This document shows positions 32,177-39,887 of a stretch of 50,923 bases of DNA, piece by piece. This DNA comes from an uncultured Alphaproteobacteria bacterium (GTDB taxonomy: Bacteria > Pseudomonadota > Alphaproteobacteria > RF32 > CAG-239). The stretch covers positions 1 through 50,923 of the forward strand of contig CAKQMD010000010.1 of the NCBI GenBank assembly GCA_934254925.1. The letters run 5' to 3'. How positions within the stretch are numbered: position 1 is the stretch's first letter; each line of letters opens with the position of its first letter. Below the pieces are notes generated by a model. The model searched no databases. It had not been told where the DNA came from and saw only the letters and a program-made list of their open reading frames with translations. Both the position numbers and the translations under genes were made by a program.

Positions 32177-32177
32177 A

Positions 32178-33011
32178 ATGGCCGATTCGCTTCCCTCTTT
32201 GCGAGAAACCGTCGAAAAGCACGGCCTCATGGCGCAAAAAGCCTTGGGACAAAATTTTTTGCTCGACTCCAACATCACCGACAAAATCATTCGCCTGTCG
32301 TTGGAGCGGCAGGGATTAAACGATTTTTCCGGAACATACGTGTTTGAGGTCGGACCGGGCCCCGGCGGTCTGACACGTTCGATTCTGCAGCAAAATCCCG
32401 AAAAATTGACAGTCATTGAAATGGATCCGCGCTGTATGGCGATTATGGAAGAATTAAAAGCCGCCGGCTATGCCAATCTCGACATCATCAATCACGACGC
32501 GCTCAAAATCGACTTTTGCCGCTTTCCCGGCCGTCCCAAACAGATCATCAGCAACCTGCCCTATAACATTTCCGTCCCGCTGCTTGTCGGTTGGCTGAAA
32601 CAAATGCCGGAATACGCCGCTCTGACCCTGATGTTTCAAAAAGAAGTCGCCGCCCGCATCACGGCCAAACCGCACAGTAAAGACTATGGCCGAATCTCGG
32701 TTTTAAGCCAGCTGATCTGCCGCATGGATTCCTTGCTGGAACTCAATCCGCAATGTTTTGTACCGGCACCGAAAATATGGTCCGAAGTCTTGCTTTTTCA
32801 ACCGCTGTCAAACCGTCCGGACGCACGACAAATCGCCAATCTTGAGCGACTAACGACCTTAGCTTTTGGACAAAGGCGCAAAATGCTGCGCCAAAGCCTC
32901 AAATCACTGCCAGATTTTGCCGCCAAAGCCGAAGCTGCCGGGATTGACACCTCTTTGCGCGCCGAAGATTTGACGCCGTCCCAATATCTCAAATTAGCCG
33001 ATTTATTGTAA
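32178..33011 (+). CDS. rsmA: 16S rRNA dimethyladenosine transferase RsmA (KsgA)
   Basis: 277 residues. KALGQNFLLDSNI at the start, SAM-binding FEVGPGPGGLTRSIL, catalytic NLPYNIS, and QRRKMLRQSLK near the C-terminus. It dimethylates two adenines in helix 45 of 16S rRNA late in 30S assembly. Last gene of the lptF-lptD-surA-rsmA run. Confidence 0.97.
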   Translation: MADSLPSLRETVEKHGLMAQKALGQNFLLDSNITDKIIRLSLERQGLNDFSGTYVFEVGPGPGGLTRSILQQNPEKLTVIEMDPRCMAIMEELKAAGYANLDIINHDALKIDFCRFPGRPKQIISNLPYNISVPLLVGWLKQMPEYAALTLMFQKEVAARITAKPHSKDYGRISVLSQLICRMDSLLELNPQCFVPAPKIWSEVLLFQPLSNRPDARQIANLERLTTLAFGQRRKMLRQSLKSLPDFAAKAEAAGIDTSLRAEDLTPSQYLKLADLL

Positions 33012-33109
33012 TTTTTGACAAAATTTTCCTTGATTTTAAAAATAATTTGCATTAAGGTAAGGGCATAATTAAGTTATTAATCTATTATTAACCCAAAAAT
33101 TCAATTAAA

Positions 33110-33697
33110 ATGAAAAGAGAAGAAATCGTGAAGAATTTGGCCGCTGCCATTTCTCACAAATGCGAAGCCGCAAAAGGACAAGAGTTTTTAATAATGCCCG
33201 TTTCTTCGTTCAACAAAGAAGAATTCACCTGCGTTATTGAAAAGATCAACAAAAAAACCAAAGAAGACCTTGATGCCGAACAACTTTACGCCTGGGGAGA
33301 TAAAGTAATTGTCTCAGACATCGTTGATTTTTACATTAACGGAATGACCGACAAACTGCAAAAAATCCTCTCGCAAAAAGTATTGTCAGTCCAACAAGCG
33401 ATTGACCGTTTCATAAGAGAATACGGATCGTTGGCGCGAATGTTGAACCCGGCGGCGCCGGCATATGACGGTTACCGTTTTAAAGAAACCGTTATCTCTT
33501 ATACGGATTTTAACGGTGTTGAGCACCAAAATCTCCGCGCCTTCATAGCTCACGACAGAGCCAACAAAAACACTTGCATCGTCTCTGTCTCCGGCAAGAT
33601 CGTCGATATGGCCGACTTTGACAAAATCACCGTTGTCAAAAAGGCCTCGGAAGTGGCTAAAGAAAAAAAAGCGGCCGAAGCCGCGGCGAAAGCCTAA
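33110..33697 (+). CDS. Hypothetical cytosolic protein
   Basis: 195 residues with no signal or membrane segment. It is followed by an Ala/Lys-rich C-terminal tail (KEKKAAEAAAKA), a form often seen in abundant or nucleic-acid-associated proteins. The middle part (NGVEHQNLRAFIAHDRANKNTCIVSVSG) looks like a compact alpha/beta domain. I do not recognise it. No clear Shine-Dalgarno precedes the ATG; an AT-rich stretch with AAGGTAAGG lies some 50 bases upstream. It ends with its own terminator and seems to be a single-gene unit. Confidence 0.75.
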   Translation: MKREEIVKNLAAAISHKCEAAKGQEFLIMPVSSFNKEEFTCVIEKINKKTKEDLDAEQLYAWGDKVIVSDIVDFYINGMTDKLQKILSQKVLSVQQAIDRFIREYGSLARMLNPAAPAYDGYRFKETVISYTDFNGVEHQNLRAFIAHDRANKNTCIVSVSGKIVDMADFDKITVVKKASEVAKEKKAAEAAAKA

Positions 33698-33713
33698 TTA
33701 TTAATCAATCGTC

Positions 33714-33738
33714 AAAGCGCCTGAAAAGGCGCTTTTTT
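33714..33738 (+). terminator. Intrinsic terminator of the 195-residue gene
   Basis: AGCGCC and GGCGCT pair around TGAAAA, followed by a T run. Confidence 0.9.
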
Positions 33739-33756
33739 CTTTGCCTGAATGATGGC

Positions 33757-33792
33757 ACAAAAAACACTCCCGTTTTAACCGGGAGTGTTTTC
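33757..33792 (-). terminator. Intrinsic terminator of the autotransporter gene
   Basis: ACACTCCCG pairs with CGGGAGTGT; on the minus strand the stem is followed by a T-rich stretch. It begins 10 bp past the autotransporter stop. Confidence 0.88.
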
Positions 33793-33801
33793 ATATTAAA
33801 A

Positions 33802-36800
33802 TCAGAAACTGTATCTCAAACCGAGATTAAAGGAAGCATTGGAATAATCGTCGCCGAAAGTATAGTCGGCCGCGACAAAGCCGGACCACTCCTCAGACAG
33901 TTCCATACTGCCGCCGACTTCCATATGCCCCAACGTCATGTCATCCAATCCCTCCAGTTTTCCGAGGCTGGTAATCGTAACGTCACCGGAACCAAAACTT
34001 TGGATCACACCCGGTTTGGCATAGATCTTCCAAACCTTGTCGCTGTCAGAGCTTCTGAAGGTCTTCTCCACCTTGACGCCAACCTCGGCCTCAACATTCC
34101 AAACCGTGTCATAAGCCGCCGTTTTGCGATATTTGTCGCGGATCTCGTCATAATCAATCTGATTATAAGCCAAGCGCAAAGTCGGTTCAATCGTCCAGTC
34201 TTTTTGCGGATTAAAGACCAACCCCGCCTCAACGCTTCCGCCGAACTGCCATCCGTTGGTATCAGCCCTGACACCGTCGTCGGTGGTCATGTCGGCATCC
34301 TGCCATCCGCCGTAAAGGGCTGTCATTGTCCACAATCTGCCATGATCATAGCGGTGATAAAGTCCGATAATATAGCTGTCGATGTCAAACTCCGATCCGA
34401 CGGCGGAATAAACCTCTTTTCCGTCCCCGTCAAGGTCATATTGTCCGTGACGATAAGAGAAGAACAGGCCCAACCGGTTATAAGCGTCGGACTGCACGTC
34501 AAATCCGCCCTCCAAGCCGCTGATATCGGCATCAAACGCAACCGGAGAATCGGCCTTGGCATAAGTGTAGACCGGCGCTGCCCAGACGGCCTTTTGCGCT
34601 TCTCCGTCATAACGGCAGTCATAGAAACCGCTGCAATAAGCGCTGTAAACCTTGGCGCTTTCGACATTGGCGGCAATATGCCGAACCATGTTTCTCGTCT
34701 GCTCGATCCCCATAGCCGGTAACCCCGCATAAGCCACGGCTTCGCCATAAACCTCAACTTTGCCTCCGTTACCGCCGGAATTGTCCTTATCCGAATCATT
34801 GTCATCCGGATCTTCTATGTCGGGAACATCCGGCCCGTTGGGAATATCGGGCATTTCAGGTGCCAGAACCGAATCGTTCCAAGCGTCGTCTTCAGGCAGA
34901 TTTCCCAAAGAATCATCACTTCCGTAACCGTTGTTGTCGGAGTCGGGAATAATATTTTCCGTCCCAACATACCAGTTGTTTGCCTCATACAAGACGTTCC
35001 ATTTATGCGCATCTCCCATCACGCGGAAGATTTCAAAATGCGCCTCCGTATCGGCCAAATCATTTGGCGCCTCGACAAACAAGATCTTGTCTGTTGTCTC
35101 AGCGTCGCTCAAAGGATTGATAACCACCTTGGTCGTACCCTCAACGTCACCCTGAACCACCAATTTGTCGGCAATGTTAGCCACGGGATCAACGTCTATC
35201 GTCATCTCTGCATCGGCATAAGCCTTATAGTTTCCGACAATCGTCGTCACATCGTCCGCTCCGTCGCCGACATGGCTGAACGTCACATGACCGTCATTGT
35301 TCAAAGACCCGAAAATTTGATAATTGCTCGGCGAATTTCCCGCCAGGTTCAGTTCGGCCCCCTTCATCAGGTCCACTTCCTTGTCTGCCGAAGACATTTG
35401 AATGTCGCCTTCCAGTTTGACCGAAGCATTATCCTTGATTGCCAGCCGATCCCACCCGGAAACCGCCTGTACTCCGTCGCCGATCACATAATCGCCTTGG
35501 GTCAGATTCAACTTCTTTTCAGCCGTCTTATTAACCAAAGAATTTTCCTGCAGTTGCTCGTTCAAACCGCCCACCAGAGTCAAAGATCCCTTGTCCAATA
35601 CCTCGTCTTTGAAAATTTGGTCATAATTGTAGTCGCCGCCCAAATCCGCCTTGGCATCAAGAACAATGTTTCCGGTCAGCACCGCACCGCTGTCAATGTC
35701 AAGAACGGCACCGCCGTTGGCCAGCAAATTATGCAGCCTGGCGTCATCTGCCGCATTCAGAGAACCGCCGGAATTAACCGTGGTATTTTCGGCATAACCG
35801 CCGGACGCAACGCTCATCTGACCGCCGTCGTTCACCTCGGTTTTGGCAACCGAACCGTCCGTATTCACGTTCAACCGGCCGCCTTTGTTCACTTCCACAT
35901 TGGTCAACGCCACACCGGAATTAACATTGGCCGTACCGGAAGCAATGCGCACATGGTCCACGCTCTCAACCCCTTGGTTAAAATCCGTCTCCGCCCCACT
36001 GATGTCCACCGCGTCAAAACCGATCAACCGATTGTTAAACTCGAGCTTGCCGCTGTCATCACCGGTAATGTAAAGCACGGAAGATCCGGCCCCCTTCGTT
36101 TCAACAGTCATGCTCATATGATAACTGCCGTCCTCATTGCGAATCGCCTCTATTTTTTGCGTTATGGTGGTTCCGTCATTAAAGCCCGTCCCTTCAAGAG
36201 TACATTTGCTCATGTCTTCCGAACAATTGGCCGTACCGGCGCCGCTTTGTTCAAAACTCTCAAGTATTGACAATAGTTCTTCCGAAGGAAGATTATTCTC
36301 CTCCATATTTTGTACGGCAGAAACGATATGATAAAACCCGTCCTTTTCCTGATATTTGTATGAGATTGTAGCGCCTTGCTGTTCCATAGTGAAAATCCAT
36401 GAATTTCCCTCCTGTGTAACAACGCTGCCGTTTTGTTCCGCCTCTTGCTTCAAAACCTCAAACTCGGCTTCGGTAAAAACCTGATTTCCACCAGCGCTCG
36501 ACTGTTTTGCTGCAATCTCGTCATCAATGCGAATTTTACCGCCTTGCACTGCGGACAAAGTCAAATTTGCACCATTATCTATAAAAATCGCATTATCTCT
36601 GTTAATGCCATACAAACTGTTCTTTTCTTCCGAATAGCTGCCGTCTTCGTTTCGAGTAAAAACAATTTCCTCAGAACTTATTGTCCCATCTCCATAAACG
36701 GCAAAACATCTGCTCATATCCTCCGAACAACCGATGGAATAATCCTGTCCTGCCAAATCCTTTAATTCAGACAACACTGTCTCCTCAGACATGCCGTTTG

Positions 36801-37899
36801 CCTGGGCAATCGTACGCCTCGAAACATACACATAACTGCCGTCTTCCATTTCTTGAAATATTTTAGTATTCTCACCTTGACTGTCTTGATAATGAAGAAC
36901 CCAGTTATCGCCGTCCTGCGTCACTGTTCCTCCGTTTTTTTCGGCATTTTGTTTTTCTTGTTCAAATTCGGCTTGAGAGATCAGATCTTTCTCATAATGA
37001 TTGCCGGAAAACACCGTTTCTTTTCCTTCGCCACGCGCTGCAATGATCAGGTCCGTTCCACTGTAAATCGCCCCGCCTCTACTGCTGGAAGAATTGTTTT
37101 CAAAGCGGCTGTTGGCAATCAAGTCAATCGTACCGCTGTTATAAATTGCCCCGCCGGAATTGCTCCGAGAAGAATTGCCCTCAAACGTACTGTCTACGAT
37201 TGATCCGATTTTCCCTTCTTTATTATGAATCGCTCCACCTTCATTCCAGGCAGAATTGTTTTTAAATACGCTGCTAACAACTGACTCGATTTTTCCTTCT
37301 TCATTATAAATCGCTCCGCCGCCATAGTTTTTAGTATTATTATTTTCAAATCGACTACTAATGATTGAGCCTATGTTTCCTCCGGCATTATAAATCGCCC
37401 CACCTTCCACCGTGGAAGTGTTTTTTACAAAACTGCTGTCCAGAATCGAATTAATCATACCTTGATTATAAAGCACCGCACCCGCATAAGCAGAGTTATT
37501 CTCAAACCTGCTGCCAATTAAATCAATTTTCCCGGAATTACTGACCACCCCTTTTTCAAGTGCATTTGTAAATCCATCCAATGCAACGTTTTTAAGCACC
37601 AATTTGCTTACATCATTATCAAAAGTTAAAAAAACTCCTTTTCCCAAAATCGTAAAACCGCCACCGTCAATAACCATGCCCTCTGCCGCCACGTCCGTGA
37701 TCGGATCAGATTTGTCTAACGTAATGTTATTGGTTAAAACAATTGTTTTGCCGGCATTATCCGGGTTATTCAGTGCCGCCTTCAAATCCGCCCATGTTCC
37801 GACTTTCACCTGATCATCCGCCGCAAACGCCGGTAAAGACAACAAACCAAGCGCAAAGACCAGGCTCAAGGTCAAAAAATTCTTTTTGCCGATCATCAT
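33802..37899 (-). CDS. Large Pmp-like autotransporter adhesin
   Basis: 1365 residues. Signal peptide (MMIGKKNFLTLSLVFALGLLSLPAFA), then a passenger predicted as a right-handed beta-helix: VGTWADLKAALNN start, six repeats with F-[EKV]-[NKG]-N and GGAIYN motifs (about 123-280) as in chlamydial Pmp proteins, two related non-helix domains (about 304-424 and 472-604) each with CSEDMSxC, and AIDA-like repeats (VNDGGQMSVASGG; about 660-750). After a Pro/Asp/Asn-rich linker (about 1010-1060) comes a type V autotransporter barrel ending FNLGLRYSF. It probably displays or sheds an adhesin. The start follows GGGAGGAAGAA; ATG at 37896 is equally possible. Confidence 0.92.
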   Translation of the reverse strand: MMIGKKNFLTLSLVFALGLLSLPAFAADDQVKVGTWADLKAALNNPDNAGKTIVLTNNITLDKSDPITDVAAEGMVIDGGGFTILGKGVFLTFDNDVSKLVLKNVALDGFTNALEKGVVSNSGKIDLIGSRFENNSAYAGAVLYNQGMINSILDSSFVKNTSTVEGGAIYNAGGNIGSIISSRFENNNTKNYGGGAIYNEEGKIESVVSSVFKNNSAWNEGGAIHNKEGKIGSIVDSTFEGNSSRSNSGGAIYNSGTIDLIANSRFENNSSSSRGGAIYSGTDLIIAARGEGKETVFSGNHYEKDLISQAEFEQEKQNAEKNGGTVTQDGDNWVLHYQDSQGENTKIFQEMEDGSYVYVSRRTIAQANGMSEETVLSELKDLAGQDYSIGCSEDMSRCFAVYGDGTISSEEIVFTRNEDGSYSEEKNSLYGINRDNAIFIDNGANLTLSAVQGGKIRIDDEIAAKQSSAGGNQVFTEAEFEVLKQEAEQNGSVVTQEGNSWIFTMEQQGATISYKYQEKDGFYHIVSAVQNMEENNLPSEELLSILESFEQSGAGTANCSEDMSKCTLEGTGFNDGTTITQKIEAIRNEDGSYHMSMTVETKGAGSSVLYITGDDSGKLEFNNRLIGFDAVDISGAETDFNQGVESVDHVRIASGTANVNSGVALTNVEVNKGGRLNVNTDGSVAKTEVNDGGQMSVASGGYAENTTVNSGGSLNAADDARLHNLLANGGAVLDIDSGAVLTGNIVLDAKADLGGDYNYDQIFKDEVLDKGSLTLVGGLNEQLQENSLVNKTAEKKLNLTQGDYVIGDGVQAVSGWDRLAIKDNASVKLEGDIQMSSADKEVDLMKGAELNLAGNSPSNYQIFGSLNNDGHVTFSHVGDGADDVTTIVGNYKAYADAEMTIDVDPVANIADKLVVQGDVEGTTKVVINPLSDAETTDKILFVEAPNDLADTEAHFEIFRVMGDAHKWNVLYEANNWYVGTENIIPDSDNNGYGSDDSLGNLPEDDAWNDSVLAPEMPDIPNGPDVPDIEDPDDNDSDKDNSGGNGGKVEVYGEAVAYAGLPAMGIEQTRNMVRHIAANVESAKVYSAYCSGFYDCRYDGEAQKAVWAAPVYTYAKADSPVAFDADISGLEGGFDVQSDAYNRLGLFFSYRHGQYDLDGDGKEVYSAVGSEFDIDSYIIGLYHRYDHGRLWTMTALYGGWQDADMTTDDGVRADTNGWQFGGSVEAGLVFNPQKDWTIEPTLRLAYNQIDYDEIRDKYRKTAAYDTVWNVEAEVGVKVEKTFRSSDSDKVWKIYAKPGVIQSFGSGDVTITSLGKLEGLDDMTLGHMEVGGSMELSEEWSGFVAADYTFGDDYSNASFNLGLRYSF
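36090..36990 (-). repeat. Duplicated ~120-residue domain within the autotransporter
   Basis: Two copies, about 36630-36990 and 36090-36485. Both begin AEFE-x-x-K-x-x-AE-x-NG-x-x-VTQ-x-G-x-x-W, contain a CSEDMSxC motif (CSEDMSRC near 36703-36735; CSEDMSKC near 36199-36230) and end with RNEDGSY. They lie between beta-helix segments. The paired cysteines probably form a disulfide in each copy. Family not recognised. Confidence 0.7.
37060..37533 (-). repeat. Six Pmp-like repeats in the autotransporter passenger
   Basis: Six units of about 22-30 residues, each pairing an FxxN-type motif (SRFENNSA, SSFVKNTS, SRFENNNT, SVFKNNSA, STFEGNSS, SRFENNSS) with a G-A-[IV]-[LY]-[YH]-N motif. One unit probably makes one or more coils of a beta-helix. 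Confidence 0.85.
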
Positions 37900-37921
37900 T
37901 TCTTCCTCCCTCTTCCTTATT

Positions 37922-38026
37922 CTACAGTCCTGACGCACCAACCTCGCCAGCAGGAAAGAACAAACCATAAAAATATTTCGCTAAAGATCTGATGTTTTCA
38001 TTCCCCAAACACCGCATCTTCATCAT
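37922..38026 (-). CDS. Possible 34-residue leader peptide upstream of the autotransporter
   Basis: Minus-strand frame beginning MMKMRCLGNENIRSL and ending GEVGASGL. The ATG at 38026 has GAGAGGAAT directly upstream, and a good promoter starts transcription about 15 bases earlier, so it should be the first frame translated on the autotransporter mRNA. Its stop lies 22 bases before the autotransporter ATG. No homologue is known to me; it may be a regulatory upstream frame or chance. Confidence 0.4.
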   Translation of the reverse strand: MMKMRCLGNENIRSLAKYFYGLFFPAGEVGASGL

Positions 38027-38047
38027 ATTCCTCTCAACCTATCCGTT

Positions 38048-38076
38048 AGTATAGCACAAAACAAAACGCAAAACAA
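38048..38076 (-). promoter_or_regulatory. Autotransporter promoter
   Basis: Minus strand: -35 TTGTTT (38071-38076), 17-bp spacer, -10 TATACT (38048-38053). The predicted start near 38041 leaves a 140-base leader holding the small upstream frame. Confidence 0.6.
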
Positions 38077-38226
38077 TTCCCTGCGATTCTATCTTTCAAG
38101 TCTTAATGGATTCTTAATGAAAAACTCCGTATTTGCGCCGATTCTCCGCTAACCCGGCCCCCGATTCGTTTTGCGGGGAAACAAAAAATTTTTGCCGGTG
38201 TGGCAAATTATGCGAGAATCGGAAAG

Positions 38227-39129
38227 TCAAAAGTCCATTTTTCCCAACGGATGCTTTTTCAAAACCGTCTCAGCCAAATGATTCGGCATAATATGCGTAT
38301 AAATCTCTGTCGTGGCAATGTCTTCATGCCCCAGCAGCTTTTGCACCGAGCGCAAATCAACTTCATGATTCAACAAATGCGTAGCAAAGGAATGCCGCAA
38401 CACATGCGGTGAAATCTTTTTCCGGTCAATTCCCGCCTTGGGAGCGATTTCCTTGAGCTTTTTGGCAAAAGCGCCCCGCGTTATATGGCCGCCCCGCGCT
38501 TCCGACGAGGGAAACATCCAACGGGATTTCCGTCCGGCACGCAGAAAAAACGCCCGATAAGCAAAATATTTTTTCACTGCCTCCAAAGCCTTGTCAGCCA
38601 CCGGCAGCAAACGCTCTTTGCTGCCTTTGCCGCGCACCAGAATCTGTTTTTTTTCAAAATTAATGCAGTTTTCAGGCAAGCTGACTAACTCCGAAACGCG
38701 CAAACCGCAGGCATACATCAGCTCAATCATCACCCCCAAGCGCTTGTGCTGCGGCTTTTCCGAAGCGTAGGCGCTATCAATCAGGTTGCGGATTTCCGTT
38801 TCCGTCAAATATTTGGGCAAAGGCTTTTTCTGCTTGGGCGCGGCAACGTCGTTCATCGGGTTGCTTTCAATTTCCTTTTCGGAAAACAAAAACTTGTAAA
38901 AATCCCTCAATGCGGAAAGTTTGCGCGCCGTCGACTTGGGCGAATAACCCCTTTCTGTCAGTTCCTGAATATATTTTCCCACGTCCGCCGGCTGCACTTT
39001 GTCCCACGCCAGGGGACACCATTCCGCAAACTGCTGCAAATCGCGACGATAAGCCGCCAAGGTGTTTTGCGCGGCGCCGGCCTCCGCCGCCATCATATCC
39101 AAAAAATTTTCAATCGACGACCTGGGCAT
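38227..39129 (-). CDS. xerD: Tyrosine recombinase XerD
   Basis: 300 residues, full length. N-terminal SAM-like core-binding domain, then the catalytic domain with Arg in YACGLRVSELVSLP, Lys in VRGKGSKERLLPV, HVLRHSFATHLL, LLGHEDIATTEIYTH with the nucleophile Tyr. XerD rather than XerC is favoured by overall similarity but not certain. It resolves chromosome dimers at dif with XerC under FtsK control. Its ATG overlaps the stop of the small upstream gene by one base (TAATG), suggesting coupling. Confidence 0.92.
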   Translation of the reverse strand: MPRSSIENFLDMMAAEAGAAQNTLAAYRRDLQQFAEWCPLAWDKVQPADVGKYIQELTERGYSPKSTARKLSALRDFYKFLFSEKEIESNPMNDVAAPKQKKPLPKYLTETEIRNLIDSAYASEKPQHKRLGVMIELMYACGLRVSELVSLPENCINFEKKQILVRGKGSKERLLPVADKALEAVKKYFAYRAFFLRAGRKSRWMFPSSEARGGHITRGAFAKKLKEIAPKAGIDRKKISPHVLRHSFATHLLNHEVDLRSVQKLLGHEDIATTEIYTHIMPNHLAETVLKKHPLGKMDF

Positions 39130-39269
39130 TATTTCGTCAACGGATTCTCCAACGGCTGCTCAACTTGTTCCACCTTGACCGGAACTTCGTGCATCACCAC
39201 ATAAACAACGGCGGCCGCCAGAATTAATCCAAAAATATAAAAGATAGTTTTTGATTTTTTTTGACGCAT
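39129..39269 (-). CDS. 46-residue membrane-anchored small protein upstream of xerD
   Basis: MRQKKSKTIFYIFGLILA begins the protein: basic N-terminus, one membrane segment (about 9-26), then a short periplasmic or cytosolic tail MHEVPVKVEQVEQPLENPL ending TK. The stop shares a base with the xerD ATG (TAATG), strong support for translation. GAGAGGAAG lies about 9-11 bases before the ATG at 39269. It is short enough to be missed by standard gene calling. The VPVKVEQVEQPLENPL pattern resembles small proteins I associate loosely with alphaproteobacterial aroK/xerD neighbourhoods; function unknown. Confidence 0.75.
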   Translation of the reverse strand: MRQKKSKTIFYIFGLILAAAVVYVVMHEVPVKVEQVEQPLENPLTK

Positions 39270-39341
39270 GGTTTATACTTCCTCTCAAATAAACGGTTAA
39301 ACTTTAGCATAAAATATCTAAAAATTAAATTAAGAAAAACC

Positions 39342-39887
39342 ATGAATGCCCAAATTAATAAAATCATCTTACTTGTCGGTCTTATGGGAGCTGGGAAAAC
39401 CAGCGTCGGCAAACGCTTGGCCAAAAGGCTGAACTTGCCCTTTGTCGACGGCGACCAGGAAATAGAAAAAGCCGCCGGCCTCTCTTTGGTCGACGTCTTA
39501 AAATGTTTTGGCGAAGAAGAATACCGCGCCGGAGAAAAACGGGTCATGAAACGTCTTCTGCAGGGCAGTCCTTGTGTTTTGGCCTCCGGCGGAGGGTCTT
39601 TCGTTGCGGAAGAAACTCGGCGATACGCCAAAGAAAACGCCGTCACCATCTGGCTTAAAGCCGATATTGACGTCCTCTACAACCGCACCGCCGGACGCAA
39701 ACACCGCCCTTTCCTCAAGGGAAACGACGCCGGCCTCAAAAGCAAGCTTGAAAAATACATTCATGACGAATATCCTTATTATTCGGAGGCCGATATTGTC
39801 GTTGAAACCAAAGAAGAAGAAGTCGACAATACTGTTAGCCGCGTCGTTGACGCAATCAATCAATATATGACAAAGGTCACAGCATGA
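39342..39887 (+). CDS. aroK: Shikimate kinase
   Basis: 181 residues. Walker A LMGAGKTSVGKR, shikimate-binding DGDQEIE and ASGGGSF, and the lid Arg in AGRKHRPFL. It phosphorylates shikimate in aromatic amino-acid synthesis. The ATG at 39342 gives the family N-terminus; the in-frame upstream stretch overlaps the divergent small gene and lacks similarity. The Shine-Dalgarno is weak (TAAGAAAAACC). aroB, the usual next gene in proteobacteria, is replaced by the CNNM-type gene, which overlaps by 4 bases. Confidence 0.95.
   Translation: MNAQINKIILLVGLMGAGKTSVGKRLAKRLNLPFVDGDQEIEKAAGLSLVDVLKCFGEEEYRAGEKRVMKRLLQGSPCVLASGGGSFVAEETRRYAKENAVTIWLKADIDVLYNRTAGRKHRPFLKGNDAGLKSKLEKYIHDEYPYYSEADIVVETKEEEVDNTVSRVVDAINQYMTKVTA

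Noticed and set aside
35005..36270. Plus-strand open frame of about 420 codons opposite the autotransporter
   Set aside because: Shadow of the repetitive passenger region; no signal, motif or promoter.
37060..37533. CRISPR-like or tandem DNA repeat
   Set aside because: Repeats are variable coding units of the autotransporter beta-helix, not exact repeats with unique spacers.
38159..38178. CCCCG/CGGGG hairpin as terminator of xerD
   Set aside because: No T run follows on the minus strand and on the plus strand it is followed by AAACAAAAAA, so it does not fit an intrinsic terminator.
38227..39129. Phage or integron integrase
   Set aside because: Length, motifs and lack of neighbouring mobile genes fit chromosomal XerD.
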